A stretch of DNA of 64,000 nt from assembly GCF_014650695.1 (NCBI RefSeq), contig NZ_BMVL01000022.1, positions 1 through 64,000 on the forward strand, read 5' to 3'. Positions 30,101-39,100 of the stretch are shown piece by piece (positions within the stretch are counted from its first letter, which is position 1; every line of letters starts with the position of its first letter). Made by a program: the position numbers and the translations under genes. A model generated the notes under the pieces. It made no database searches. It was not told where the DNA came from and was given only the letters and a program-made list of their open reading frames with translations. This DNA is from Streptomyces avidinii. GTDB taxonomy: Bacteria; Actinomycetota; Actinomycetes; Streptomycetales; Streptomycetaceae.

Positions 30101-33100
30101 CCGAGGGCAGGGTGAGGATTCCTCCGAGGGGCTGGCCCTCGGGAAGGGCGGCCCGGATCCGCTCGGCGAGGGCGGTCCGGTCCTCGCCGGCCCGGTGGGC
30201 CGGCAGCGTCGCCGTCGCACCGAGCGCCTCGGCCACCAGGGTGGCGTCGGAACCCTCGGGCGCGAGGACCAGCCAGGGGTGGCGGGGGCGCGCACCGGTG
30301 TCGAAGCCGGTGTGGGGGGCCCACCCGACGCGGTACCTGAGGACGTCGGGTGTCGCGGCGGAGGTTTGGGTGCGGGGAGTGACGGGGGTGGCGGGCAGCC
30401 AGTAGTGCTCGCGCTGGAAGGCGTAGGTGGGGAGGTCGGTACGGCGGGTGCCGCCCCGGGCCGCCAGCATCGCGCCCCAGTCGACGCCCACACCGTGGAC
30501 GTGCAGTTCGGCCAGGGCGGTCAGCAGGGTGTCGGCCTCGGAGCGCTGGCTCTGGAGCACCGGCACCATGGCGACCTCGCGGCCGGTTTCCTGGAGGCAG
30601 TCGCGGGCCATGGCGGTCAATGCACCGCCGGGGCCGAGTTCGAGGGTGGCGGTGACGCCCTGGGCGTCGAGCCAGCGGACGCCGTCCTGGAAGCGAACCG
30701 TCTCGCGGATCTGCCGGGCCCAGTACTCGGGCCAGCTGATCTCCTCGGGCGAGAAGGGCGCACCGGTCAGGTTGGACACCATGGGGATGTGGGGCCGGTG
30801 GTACTCCAGGCCTTCGGCGATCCGGCGCAGCTCCTCCGTCATCACTTCCATGTGGGCGGAGTGCCCGGCCTGGCTGATGCGCAGCATGCGGGTGCGGTAC
30901 CCCCGCTCCTCGCACACGGCGCGGACGCGTTCGACCGGCTCAGCGTCCCCGGAGAGGACCACGGCACGCGGCCCGTTGACGGCGGCGAGGCTGACCCGGT
31001 CGCCGACGCCGACCTCCGCGACGACTGCGGTCAGTTCCTCCTCGGTCATCTGTACGGCGGCCATGGCGCCGTCGGTGCGCAGGGTCTGCAGCAATCGGCC
31101 GCGGGCGGCGACGAGCGTGCAGGCGTCCTCCAGCGAGAGCACGCCCGCGCAGTGGGCGGCGGCCAGCTCGCCGGTGGAGTGGCCGAGGACGAAGTCGGGG
31201 GTCACGCCGGCGTGCTCGACGAGCCGGAACAGGGCTACTTCCAGGGCGAACACGGCAGCGAGGGTGTACCCGGCCTGCTGGATCAGCGGTTGACCGTCCT
31301 CGACCCGGCCGCCGACGATGTCGGCGAGCGAGTAGGGCAGTTGCGGGTCGAGCGAGGCCCGCACCTCGTCGAAGGCCCGGGCGAACACGGGGAAGGTGTC
31401 GTACAGCTCCTGACCGACTCCCACGCGCTGGGATCCCTGGCCGGTGAAGAGGAAGGCGAGGGGGCCGCTCGGCGCACAGCGGCCGCGTACGACGCGGGGA
31501 TGGACCTCCCCGGCGCCGAGGGCGGCAAGCGCGGCCACCAGTTCCTCATGGCCGTCGCCGAGCAGCACCGCGCGGTGCGTGAGCTGGGCGCGGGTGGTGG
31601 CGAGGGACTGGGCGGTGTCCAGGGCCGGCACGGGGCGCGTGTCCTGGGTGTGGCGGTGCAGGCGTCGCGCCTGGGCCTTCAGGCCGTCGGCGGTCGCCGC
31701 CGACAGCACCCAGGGAACGGGAGCGCCGGACGAGGGGTCCGCGGGGGCGTCCGCGTCAACGGGCTCGGCCGCGGCCGTGTCGTGTTCGAGGATGACGTGC
31801 GCGTTCGTTCCGCTGATGCCGAAGGAGGACACGGCCGACCGGCGCGGCCGGCCGGTCTGCGGCCACTGCTGCTCTTGCGTCAGTACCCGGACGGCGCCGG
31901 ACTCCCAGTCGACCTGGGGGGTCAGCTCGTCCACGTGCAGGGTGGGCGGGAGTACGCCGTGGCGCATCGCCTGCACCATCTTGATGACACCGGCCAGGCC
32001 GCCTGCGGCCTGGGTGTGGCCGATGTTGGACTTGATGGATCCCAGCCAGACCGGTTCGTCGCCGGGGCGGTCCTGGCCGTAGGTGGCAAGGAGCGCCTGG
32101 GCCTCGATGGGGTCGCCGAGACGGGTGCCGGTGCCGTGGGCCTCGACCGCGTCGACCTGTCCGGTGCTGAGCTGGGCGTCCGCGAGCGCCTTGCGGATGA
32201 CCCGGCGCTGGGCGGGACCGTTGGGGGCGGCCAGGCCGTTGGAGGCACCGTCCTGGTTGACGGCGGTGCCACGGACCGTGGCCAGGATCGGCAGCCCCTG
32301 CTCCCGGGCGGTGGACAGCGGCTGGAGCATGAGCATGGCGACGCCCTCGCCCCAGCCCGTGCCGTCGGCGGACGAGGCGAACGCCTTGCAGCGGCCGTCG
32401 CCGGACATGCCTCCCTGTTCGGCCACCTCGGCGAACAGGTTGGGCTCGGCCATCACCGCGGCGCCGCCGACCAGGGCGAAGGAGCACTCACCGGAGCGCA
32501 GGGCGCGCACGGCGAGGTGCAGGGCGACCAGGGAGGAGGAGCAGGCGGTGTCGATGGTCATCGCGGGCCCCTGCAGGCCGAGCGAGTACGAGATCCGGCC
32601 GGAGGCGACGCTGCTGGTCGTTCCGGTCAGAACGAGTCCCTTGACCTCGTCGAACAGTTCACTGTCACGCGGCCCGTACTTCTGGTCGGCCATGCCGATG
32701 AAGACGCCGCCTTCTGTGCCCCGCCGGGCGGTGGGGTCGAGTCCCGCCCGCTCCAGGGCTTCCCAGGCGGTCTCCAGCAGCAGCCGCTGCTGCGGGTCCA
32801 TCGCCAGCGCCTCGCGCGGGGAGATGCCGAACAGTCCGGCGTCGAACGCACCGGGGTCGGTGAGGAAGCCGCCCGCCAGCCGGAAGTTCCCGCGGAGTTG
32901 GTCGGTCCGCCAGCCACGGTCCGTGGGGAACCCCGCGATGGCGTCGCCGCCGCCGTGGACGAACTCCCACAGGTCCTCGGGGGAGGCGATGCCGCCCGGG
33001 AACCGGCAGGCCATCGAAACGACGGCGATGGGCTCGCAGGCGTCTGCTTCCAGCTCCTGTACGCGCTGTCGGGTCCGCTTCAGGTCTGCGGTGACCCGCT

Positions 33101-33134
33101 TGAGATAGTCGACGATCTTGTCGTCAGTCGCCAC
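18816..33134 (-). CDS. Modular type I PKS, modules 4-6 (KS-AT-KR0-ACP, KS-AT-KR-ACP, KS-AT-DH0-KR-ACP)
   Basis: 4772 residues from the GTG at 33132-33134, preferred because GGAG lies 9 nt upstream and the product begins (M)ATDDKIVDYLKRVTADL, a standard docking helix. An ATG at 33149 would add five residues but has no ribosome site. Module 4: KS Cys198, AT Ser653 with QAGHS (755-759), KR lacking both the NADPH glycines and the Tyr, ACP Ser1413. Module 5: KS Cys1636, AT Ser2083 with YASHS, KR Tyr2767 with the A-type Trp, ACP Ser2934. Module 6: KS Cys3166, AT Ser3615 with HAFHS, DH with the catalytic His segment missing, KR Tyr4481 with VDD, ACP Ser4651. The C-terminal docking segment ends NAEFGKD. 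The gene starts 19 bp after the preceding PKS stop, so translation is probably coupled. Confidence 0.97.
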   Translation of the reverse strand: MATDDKIVDYLKRVTADLKRTRQRVQELEADACEPIAVVSMACRFPGGIASPEDLWEFVHGGGDAIAGFPTDRGWRTDQLRGNFRLAGGFLTDPGAFDAGLFGISPREALAMDPQQRLLLETAWEALERAGLDPTARRGTEGGVFIGMADQKYGPRDSELFDEVKGLVLTGTTSSVASGRISYSLGLQGPAMTIDTACSSSLVALHLAVRALRSGECSFALVGGAAVMAEPNLFAEVAEQGGMSGDGRCKAFASSADGTGWGEGVAMLMLQPLSTAREQGLPILATVRGTAVNQDGASNGLAAPNGPAQRRVIRKALADAQLSTGQVDAVEAHGTGTRLGDPIEAQALLATYGQDRPGDEPVWLGSIKSNIGHTQAAGGLAGVIKMVQAMRHGVLPPTLHVDELTPQVDWESGAVRVLTQEQQWPQTGRPRRSAVSSFGISGTNAHVILEHDTAAAEPVDADAPADPSSGAPVPWVLSAATADGLKAQARRLHRHTQDTRPVPALDTAQSLATTRAQLTHRAVLLGDGHEELVAALAALGAGEVHPRVVRGRCAPSGPLAFLFTGQGSQRVGVGQELYDTFPVFARAFDEVRASLDPQLPYSLADIVGGRVEDGQPLIQQAGYTLAAVFALEVALFRLVEHAGVTPDFVLGHSTGELAAAHCAGVLSLEDACTLVAARGRLLQTLRTDGAMAAVQMTEEELTAVVAEVGVGDRVSLAAVNGPRAVVLSGDAEPVERVRAVCEERGYRTRMLRISQAGHSAHMEVMTEELRRIAEGLEYHRPHIPMVSNLTGAPFSPEEISWPEYWARQIRETVRFQDGVRWLDAQGVTATLELGPGGALTAMARDCLQETGREVAMVPVLQSQRSEADTLLTALAELHVHGVGVDWGAMLAARGGTRRTDLPTYAFQREHYWLPATPVTPRTQTSAATPDVLRYRVGWAPHTGFDTGARPRHPWLVLAPEGSDATLVAEALGATATLPAHRAGEDRTALAERIRAALPEGQPLGGILTLPSGTGAEALEAALTLRQAVADAGITAPLWTATRAAVSVDTEPAPGADQAPLWGLGRLSHGAGGVVDLPAELDARSARLLAAVLAAPGDADELAVRPGGVFARRLLPALPPRRSRTRLPGGTVLVTGDIAGVTPELLETLAEGGEHTVVLAHRPGTPLPAAGSEHLYTLIEWDPAGPADPVTPLGVTGVVHLSGIDPAGLSTVEDADPAALARAVEDRLLPVTRLEELLDGTELDAFVLLSTVAGTWGGTEDAVHTLAHAALESVAERRVLAGRPATCVGWGPWETSGTEDLPTLPGLLPLAPERALSALAQALDADEPLCAIADVDWTLFHPVFTGRGPRPLVADLPAVRALPAPAAAAGEARQSDGGLDLLGLVRAHAASVLGHASGDAIDPLLPFRDLGFESLAAVRFRDRVAAETGLRLSATLVFDHPTPEAVAAYLRAELSGVGQEEEETAAVVRHDDDPVVIVGMACRYPGDVHDPEDLWDLVHSGREGVGDFPADRGWDLAGLRRSDLSMKGGFLSDAADFDASFFGISPREALAMDPQQRLLLEVSWEALEGAGIDPATLRGSRTGVFAGAAGSDYGQVLAGAPEADGYLSTGTAASVVSGRVAYTLGLHGPAVTVDTACSSSLVALHMAIGALHKGECDLALATGVSVISTPGAFIDFGKQNGLAADGRCKAFAAAADGTNWAEGVGVLLVERLSDARRNGHRVLATVRGSAINSDGASNGLAAPSGPAQQRVIRQALSAAGLTAADVDAVEAHGTGTTLGDPIEAQALLATYGRNREDGHPLWLGSLKSNIGHSGAAAGVGGVIKMVQALRRGVLPRTLHVDEPTPEVDWSAGAVELLTENRDWPDTGRPRRAAVSSFGVSGTNAHVILEQGPQDAVAEPPADSPDADATPLLLSARTPEALRARAALLAERLAELQVPADAVGHALLTSRSDFEHRAVVLGAGYEELAAGLRATAAGEPADGTVTGAVRPAARGPVFVFPGQGGQWPGMAAELLDTAPAFAARWAECERALTPYTGFSITETVRSGSALDGVEVVQPVLFAVMVSLAELWRSYGVVPAAVVGHSQGEIAAACVAGALSLDDAARVVTLRAKALCALAGDGGMVSVAVPRTEIEQWLPRWEGRVSLAAVNGPSAMVVSGEPDALEELMAHARSQDVRVRRIDVDYASHSAQVERIEDEIMAALGPVRPGAAPVPFFSTVTAQWQDTAGLDAGYWYRNLRRPVLLEPAVTALVEQGHHTFVEVSPHPVLGGALTETAELAGVEPVVTGTLRRDEGGLTRMRTALAELWTTGASVDWAPAFEGHHGTPVELPTYPFQRTRYWPAPRAAAQDPQDERFWQAVEAQDLPALAGTLGLADEQPLRELVPALSAWRQGRKDRALIESWRYRIEWKRLPDAQGSALPGTWLLVVPAGAGDDTVVTDTVRALRERAGELLVLAVDAGSDEAALAAAIRGVLGDATPAGVVSLTGTDTSAHPLEAVVPAGLALSLALLRALGTNGIQAPLWYLTNGAVATADDAGPARPEQAGLWALGRVAALESPHTWGGVVDLPDTVDERTADRLVAVLTGTDGEDQIALRPSGTFGRRIVRAVPAPAAPGAGWQPRGTVLVTGGTGALGGRVARWLAREGAEHIVLTSRSGARAPGADELAAELTAAGTRVTLISCDLGDPAQVAEMVAHAQRDGDRIGAVVHTAGAGGLGPLADAGVEDLAEALAAKVTGIANLEAALDPEQLDAVVYFSSISASWGAGGHGVYAAANGVLDARAEARRAAGVPTLSIAWAPWAGGGMADDPVFETLPRKGLPLIDPDLGISALAEVLAQGESSVLLVDVDWARFVPQFTFERRSRLLDELPEARTETDAEESAPDEAGTPLAQRLAGLTGPQRTAALREVVREHAAAVLGHDDAQAVDPARALKELGFDSLTAVELRNRLSTVTGLKLPATLVFDHPNAIELAGFLAQRMGGDAVAQGVPATTVVRVDQDDPIAIVSMACRYPGGIASAEDLWRAVRDEADLITPFPTDRGWPLDRLMDSDPDRAGASYVDQGGFLHTAGNFDPGFFGISPREAQAMDPQHRLLLESSWETLERAGIDPAALRGSRTGVYVGLTDQAYGTRLRGSTDGMEGFLVTASANVASGRISYSLGFEGPALTVDTACSSSLVALHLAAQALRNGECDLAMAGGATVMPDPTSFVAFSRQRGLAANGRCKPFAAAADGFSLGEGAGVLLLERLSDARRNGHPVLAVVRGSAVNQDGASNGITAPNGPAQQRVIRQALVNADLPSSAVDAIEAHGTGTTLGDPIEAQALLATYGQDRPADRPLYLGSVKSNIGHSQAAAGVAGVIKMVEAMRHGVLPRSLHVDAPSPHVDWTAGAVELLAEARDWPETGEPRRAGVSAFGISGTNAHVILEQAPDGDTAVVEGDPRTAEPGTPVPVVLSARTREALGGQAARLAERLGQDPAAVTDLAYSLATTRTVLDHAAVVVAADTEELRGALADLSSGAATEERADGGLAFLFTGQGSQRAGMGRELYAAFPHFAEAFDEVCAELDRHLPRPLRTVVFAEPGSPEAALLDQTLYTQTALFAVESALFRLLTHWGVRPDALLGHSIGELVAAHAAGVWSTADAARVVTARARLMQELPEGGAMLSVAASEAQVSELLGATTELAVAAVNGPASVVLSGTEAAVTEADTRLAAAGLRTKRLTVSHAFHSPLMEPMLAAYEQELAQVTFGEPALPVVSNVTGLTATAEELRDPAYWVRQVRHAVRFADGVRTLLDDGVTTFLELGPDGVLTAMAQESAAATAAGIATQRRERDQVRTLLTALGRTHVRTGRVDWAAFFEGTGARRVELPTYAFQHRRYWIDAPTGGADALAGAGLAGTGHPLLTAAAPLPQTGGFLFSGALPRDAADRDLPAGEVLDLVLWAGDRLGCDRIAGLDLSTAVARPGAPLQLAVAGPDEDGRRAFTLHTGPADGPQEQWERIATGVLGGETAPTGSDPEVWPPADAEPDAQDAVWRREGELFAELVLTDEEAADADRFGLHPALLTALTGLVTELAGEPVHFDGVSRYATGATALRVRLTRTGTDTVAVRLTDPEGAPVLTVDRIAVREGTATVAPAGIPGTDSLYRLTWTPAPQTDPGQATPVWAVVGDDPHDLAKALANTQGGEVQTYPDLAALAEASDRTAGPDLVVLTVDTAPGELLDSVRHTTHRTLALSMDVLADARLTGTRTVFVTRAAAATDDGASVDPAQAAARGLLLSAQAEHPERFVLVDLGDRDDDADLLAAAVAHATAAVEPQLAIRAGDVLVPRLAPVTEQRPDIPAAPAGGHGTVLVTGATGGIGTEIVRHLATGHGVRRLLLLSRKGPQDPRAAELAALLAESGAEATFVSCDAADRAALAAVLADVPAEHPVTAVVHIAGVVDDGVLTTLTPERVDTVLRPKADAALNLHELTADLGLSHFVLFSSGVGTFGGAGQANYAAANAFLDALAHRRREAGLPATSLAWGLWETTSGMAANLSDGDRRRMAQAGVLAFTPEQGAALFDRAWASGAATLVPMRLDLAVLRKKAGDGSLPAPFRSLVRTPLRRASGAAAAAPAQTLAQQLAAQSESGRQSMLLELIQQQVARVLDYGSDVALDPRRPFRELGFDSLTAVELRNGLIAATGVQLSAALVFDYPTANALAEHLQNKILRSVAGAPLPVLTQLDHLEAALAASPPDNATREQIATRLRGLAAAWNGREDETSEGDITSKLDSATDEELFDFINAEFGKD
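24156..28725 (-). other. PKS module 5: KS-AT(methylmalonyl)-KR(A2)-ACP
   Basis: The AT has GHSQGE and YASHS, predicting methylmalonyl-CoA. The KR has an intact TGGTGALG and the segment SASWGAGGHGVYAAANG. Trp and no LDD mark an A-type KR, and the His three residues before Tyr2767 suggests the A2 subtype, which acts on the epimerised methyl. The beta-carbon should carry a hydroxyl. Confidence 0.9.
28726..33134 (-). other. PKS module 4: KS-AT(atypical, QAGH)-KR0-ACP
   Basis: The AT has GHSTGELAAA and otherwise resembles malonyl ATs, but the specificity motif is QAGHS at 30858-30872. An xAGH motif is associated with ethylmalonyl or larger extenders in known ATs. The KR reads TVLVTGDIAGVT where TGGTGALG is usual, and its catalytic stretch reads EDAVHTLAHAAL with no Tyr or Asn. 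No reduction is expected, so a ketone remains. The ACP motif is GFESL. Confidence 0.88.
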
Positions 33135-33143
33135 TGGGATCAA

Positions 33144-33147
33144 CTCC
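33144..33147 (-). promoter_or_regulatory. Ribosome binding site deciding a GTG start
   Basis: GGAG lies 9 nt before the GTG at 33134 and itself overlaps the alternative ATG at 33149. This placement, and the homology of the docking helix beginning right after the GTG, favour the GTG as true start. Confidence 0.65.
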
Positions 33148-33153
33148 ATGGTC

Positions 33154-36100
33154 TTAGGCGAGATCGCCGAATTCGCTGTCGATGAACGCGAGTACTTCTG
33201 CCGCGGTGGCCGTTTCCAGCGAGGAGTCCCCGCTGTCGGTACTGGCCGGGGCCGAACCGGCCTCAAGCTTTCGGAGGATGCGGCGCAACCGGTTGACCAC
33301 CTCGTCGTGCCTGCCGTCGCCGAGGTCCGGCCCGATCGTCTCCACGCCCGTTTCGAGGCGTTCGAGCTCGCCCATGACCTGGAGCACCGGGTCATGCCGC
33401 GGCGGCGCGGCGAGTTCGAGCAGGTGCTCGGTGAGCGCGGCCGGCGTCGGGTGGTCGAAGACCAAGGTCGCCGGGACGGTCAAGGAGGTGGCCGTGCGCA
33501 GGTGGTTGCGGAGCTCCACCGCGGTGAGCGAGTCGAAGCCGAGCGCCTTGAACGCCTGGTCGGAGTCGATCTCGTCGGCAGAGCCGTGGCCGAGGACGGC
33601 CGCGGTGTGCTCGCGCACCAGGTCCAGGACGAGCCGGTGCCGCTCCGCGGGGGACAGCGGGGCCAGCCGCTCCGTGAGTGACGCCGGGGCTGCCTCGGCC
33701 ACCCTGCGCGTCACCGCACCCGTGGCCGCCGAGCGCCGCACCCGCACGAGTTCGCGCAGCACGGCCGGAACCGGCCGGTCCGCGTGGTGTGCCCGCAGCC
33801 CGGCCAGGTCGAGCTTGACGGGGACGAGCGCCGGGATGCCGCTGAGTACACCGGTGTCGAAGAGGGCGAGGCCCTCCTCGCTGCCGAGCGGGGCGACGCC
33901 CGTACGGCTCATGCGCTGGAGGTCGCGCTCGTCGAGGCGTCCGGTCATGCCGCTGGCCACACCCCACAGGCCCCAGGCGAGGCTCGTGGCCGGCAGGCCC
34001 TGCGCGTGCCGGTACTCGGCCAGCGAGTCCAGGAAGGCGTTGGCGGCCGCGTAGTTGCCCTGGCCCGCCGCGCCGAGCGTGGCCGACGCGGAGGAGAACA
34101 GGGCGAACATCCGGGGTGCCAGGCGCTCGGTGAGACGGTGCAGGTTCCAGGCACCGTCCACCTTCGGGTGCAGTACGGCGTTCAGCCGCTGCGGGTCCAG
34201 GGCGGACACGACCCCGTCGTCGGTGACGCCGGCGGCGTGCACGACGCCGGCCAGGCGGTGTTCCGCGGTGATCGAGTCCAGGAGCAGTCCGAGGGCTTCC
34301 TCGTCGCCCGTGTCGCAGGCCGCGACCCGTACGCCGGCGCCCAGTTCGGCCAGTTCGGTGCGCAGCCGCTCCACGGCGGGAGTGTCCGTGCCCCGCCGGC
34401 CGGCCAGCGTCACGTGGCGCAGGCCGTGTTCCGTGACGAGGTGCCGGGCCAGCAGGGTGCCGAGGGTGCCGGTGCCGCCGGTGATCAGTACGGTCTCGCC
34501 CGCCTCGAAGGAGGTGGTGGGGAGGGTCAGTACCGCCTTGCCGGTGATGGTGGCCTGGCTCAACGCGCGGAAGGCACTCCCCGCGTCCCGGATGTCCCAT
34601 GTGGTGATCGGAAGCGGAGTGAGCGAACCGCGGTCGAAGAGGTCGGCGAGGTGGGCGAGGATCTCGGCGATGCGGTCCGGGCCCGCGTCACCGAGGTCGA
34701 AGGCCCGGTAGCGCACGCCGGGGTGCTCGTGGGCGATCCGCTCGGGGTCGCGGGGATCGGTCTTGCCCATCTCCACGAAGCGGCCGCCGCGCGGCATCAG
34801 GCCGAGGGAGGCGTCGATGAACTCTCCCGCGAGCGCGTTCAGTACGACGTCCACACCGGCGCCGTCCGTCGCCGCCCGGAAGCTGTCGGCGAAGTCCAGC
34901 GTCCGCGAGGACGCGATGTGCGCGCGGTCCAGTCCGCTGCCGAGCAGGGTGTCCCACTTGGGTTCGCTGGCGGTGCCGAACACCTCGGCACCCAGGTGCC
35001 GGGCCAGTTGCACCGCCGCCATGCCCACGCCGCCGGCGGCGGCGTGGACGAGTACGGACTCGCCGGCGCTCAGCCCGGCCAGGTCGACCAGGCCGTAGTA
35101 GGCCGTCAGGAAGGCGACCGGCGTCGCGGCCGCGGATTCGAAGGACCATCCCTCCGGCATCCGCACGAGCACCCGCCGGTCGGCGACCGCGGTGGGTCCG
35201 AACGCACCGGCGACCATGCCCATCACGCGGTCGCCCGGCGCCAGCCCGCTCACGCCGGGTCCTGTCTCCAGGACCACGCCGGCGCACTCCGTTCCGAGCT
35301 CGGCCCGACCCGGGTACATGTCCAGGGCGATCAGCACGTCCCGGAAGTTCACGCCTGCCGCACGGACCGCGATGCGCACCATGCCCTCGGCGAGCGGGGT
35401 CTCGGCCTCGTCGCAGGGCACCAGGGCCAGGTTGTCCAGCGTGCCGCGCCCGGTGCTGTCCAGCCGCCAGGGGCCGGTGGGCACCGTCAGGGAGGCGCCC
35501 GTGGAGGGACGTGTGAGCCTGCGGGCGTACAGCACGCCCCGGCGTACGGCCACCTCGGGCTCTTCCCGGTGCACCGCCTCGGCGACGTGTGCCGGATTCG
35601 GCGCGGCGTCGTCGAGGTCCATCAGGAGGACGCGGTCGGGGTTCTCCGTCTGGGCCGAGCGGACCAGGCCGGACACCGTCGCGTGGGCGAGCCGGACCGG
35701 ACCGGGGGCACCCGGCACGGCAGCGGCGTGGCGGGTGGCGATCACCAGTCGGCTGTCGGCCAGCCGGTCGTCGGCCATCCACCGCTGGAGCAGGTCGAGG
35801 GCCCACTCGGCGGAGCGGCGCGCCGCTCCGGCGGCGTCGGCGCCGTCCGTGCCCTCCTCCGGGCACCGGGCGAGCACCGGGCCGGGCTCCTGCGTGCCGT
35901 CCGCGAGCGCCGCGGTGAGTGCCGCGAGGTCGGGGTGGTGGCGCCAGGGGCCGTCCAGCGGTTCGCCGAGCAGCACGCAGTCCGCCGGTTCCGGCGCGTC
36001 GAGGGAGCCGTCCAACGGCACCCAGCCGGTGGCGAACAGCGCGTCGCCCGCCATGGGCGCCGTCGCTCCGCCGCCCAGCCGCTCCGGAGAGACGGAGCGC

Positions 36101-39100
36101 ATGACCAGCGAGTCGATGGACACGACCGGGTGGCCGTCCGCGTCGGCGGCGTGCAGGGTGATGGTGCCGTCGTCGGAGCGGACGAGCCGGACCCGCAGCA
36201 GGTCGGCGCCGACCGCGTGGACCCGTACGCCGCCCCAGGAGAAGGGCAGGCGGGCCGATCCCGGCTCGTCCTCGGCCCGGGCGGCCGGGCCCAGTGCGTG
36301 CAGGGCCGCGTCCAGCAGGGCCGGGTGGACACCGAAGCCCCGGGCGTGGCCGCCGTCGCCGGGCAGGCGCACCTCGGCGAATACCTCTTCGCCGCGCCGC
36401 CAGGTCCCGTACAGCCCCTGGAAGAGCGGGCCGTAGTCGAAGCCGGCCTCGACGAGTCCGTCGTAGAAGCCGTCCAGGTCGACGGGCTCGGCGTCGGCCG
36501 GCGGCCAGACGCCGAGGCCGCCGTGCGGGGTGAACGCGGCGTCGGCCGGGGCGAGCAGGCCCTCGGCGTGCCGTGTCCAGGCGGACTCGTCCTCCTTGGT
36601 GTCCGGCTGCGTGTACACGGCGACCGGGCGGCAGCCGGTGGCGTCGGGCGCCTCCAGGACGAGCCGCAGCCGTACGGCCGCATTTTCGGCCAGCGCCAGC
36701 GGCGCCGCCAGCGTCAGCTCCCGCAGCTCGCCGCAGCCGACCCGCTCGCCCGCCCAGCAGGCGAGGTCGACGAAGGCGGTGCCCGGCACGAGCACGGTGC
36801 CCAGCACCGTGTGCTCGCCCAGCCAGGCGTGCGTGGTCAGGGACAGGCGGCCGGTGGCCAGCACCTCGTCGCCCTGCGGGGAGGGGAGCCAGGCCGTCAG
36901 CAGCGGGTGGCCGGCCTCGGCCAGACCGGCCGCCGCCAGGTCACCGGCGGGCCGGTCCGGGAGCGGCCAGAAGTGCTTGCCCTGGAAGGCGTAGGTCGGC
37001 AGTTCCACCGTCCGCGCGTCGTGTCCGGTGAACGCGGCCGTCCAGTCCACGTCGGTGCCGTTCACCGACACCGTCGCCAGCGCGTGCAGCAGCGAGGCGG
37101 CTTCGGGCCGGTCGGCCCGCAGCACGGGGACGCAGACGGCGGCGCTCGCACCCGCCTCGTCGAGGATCTCCTCGGCCATGGCGGTCAGCGCGCCGCCCGG
37201 GCCGAGTTCCAGGAAGGTTCCCGTACCGGCTCCGCGTGCGGTCGCGACGCCGTCGGCGAAGCGGACGGCTTCGCGGACGTGCCGGACCCAGTAGTCCGGG
37301 GTGGTCAGCTCGTCGCCCGCGATCGCGCCCGTCAGGTTCGACACGACGGGGACGGCCGGCGCCCGGAACTCCACCGCTGCCAGCACCTCGGCGAATTCGG
37401 CCAGCATCGGCTCCATCCGGGCCGAGTGGAAGGCGTGGCTCACCGTCAGGCGCTTGGTGCGCCTGCCCTCTTCGGCGAAGGTCCGGGCCAGTGCGGCCAC
37501 CGGCTCCTCGTCGCCGGACAGCACGACCGAGCGGGGGCCGTTGACCGCGGCGACGGACACTCCCTGCGGCAGTTCGGGCAGCTCGCCGTCGGCCGCCTGC
37601 ACCGCCAGCATCGCGCCGCCCGTGGGCAGCGCCTGCATCAGCCGGCCGCGCGCGGCGACGATCCGGCAGGCGTCCGGCAGGCTCCACACCCCGGCCACGT
37701 AGGCCGCGGTGAGCTCGCCGATCGAGTGCCCGAGCAGGATGTCCGGCCGCACGCCCCACGAGCGCACGAGCTCGGTCAGGGCGACCTCCAGCGCGAACAG
37801 CCCGGCCTGGGTGTGGACCGTCTCGGCCAGTGCGGCTCCGTCGGTGAACACGACCTCCTTCACCGGACGGTCCAGCAGCAGGTCGAGCTGGGCGCAGACC
37901 TCGTCGAACGCCGTGGCGAACACCGGGAAGGCCTCGTACAGTTCCCGGCCCATCCCCTCGCGCTGGGAGCCCTGCCCGGAGAAGAGGAACGCCGTCCCGC
38001 CCTCGGTGGCGGTGCCCCGCACCACGCCGGCGCCGGAGGTGCCGTCGGCGAGCGCCGTCAGGGCGGCCACGAAGCCGTCGCGGTCCTCGGCGCTCACCAC
38101 CGCGCGGTGCTCCAGCTCCGCCCGCGTCGCCGCCAGGGAGAAGCCGATGTCACCCACCGGCAGGTCCGTGGCGTTCACGTACGCGGCCAGCCGCCGGGCC
38201 TGGGCCCTCAGTCCGTCCTCGGAGCGGGCGGAGACGGACCACGGCACCGGGCCGGTGGTCTGCGGCGTCTGCTCGGGCCGCGGGAGTTCCGCGGTGGCCG
38301 GAGCCTGTTCCAGGATCACGTGCGCGTTGGTGCCGCTGATGCCGAACGCCGACACGCCCGCCCGGCGGGGCCCGTCCGTACGGGGCCAGGACCGGCCTTC
38401 GGTGAGCAGTTCCACCGCGCCCGAGGACCAGTCGACCTCGGGGGTCGGCTCGTCCACGTGCAGCGTGGTCGGCAGCATGCCGTGCCGGAGCGCCAGCACC
38501 GACTTGATCACACCGGCCACGCCCGCGGCGGCCTGCGTGTGACCGATGTTCGACTTCACCGAGCCGAGGTACAGCGGCCGGCCCTCGGCCCGGCCCTGGC
38601 CGTAGGTGGCCAGCAGCGCCTGCGCCTCGATCGGGTCGCCCAGCGAGGTGCCCGTGCCGTGCGCCTCCACCAGGTCCACATCGGTGACGGACACGTTCGC
38701 GTCCGCCAGCGCCTGCCGGATCACCCGCTGCTGCGAGGGGCCGTTGGGCGCGCTCAGGCCGTTGGAGGCTCCGTCGGAGTTGACCGCCGAGCCGCGCACG
38801 ACGGCCAGCACCTCGTGGCCCCGGCGGCGCGCCTCGGAAAGCCGTGCCAGGACCAGGACGCCGACGCCCTCGCCCCAGCCGGTGCCGTCCGCGCCCGCCG
38901 CGAAGGCCTTGCAGCGTCCGTCCGGGGCGAGACCGCCCTGCCGGGCGAACGCGTCGAAGGCATTGGGGGTGGCCATGACGGCCACGCCTCCGGCGAGGGC
39001 CAGCTCGCATTCGCCGTTGCGCAGGGACTGCGCCGCCAGGTGGAGTGCCACCAGCGAGGACGAGCAGGCCGTGTCCACGGTCAGGGCCGGGCCCTCCAGG

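Noticed and set aside
19011..33185. Very long open frame antisense to the PKS gene, plus others of over 1000 codons at 64-4551, 6604-9996, 10132-17775, 33784-41610 and 41719-51522.
   Set aside because: Such frames arise because GC-rich third positions on the coding strand make stop codons rare on the other strand. The translations show low-complexity Arg/Gly/Val/Asp-rich sequence without domains, and the minus strand holds complete PKS domains throughout.
33135..33395. N-terminal extension of the module 4-6 PKS gene up to 33395.
   Set aside because: It overlaps the C-terminal ACP and docking region of the upstream PKS gene, shows no PKS homology and lacks a ribosome site, while a docking helix starts right after the GTG at 33134.
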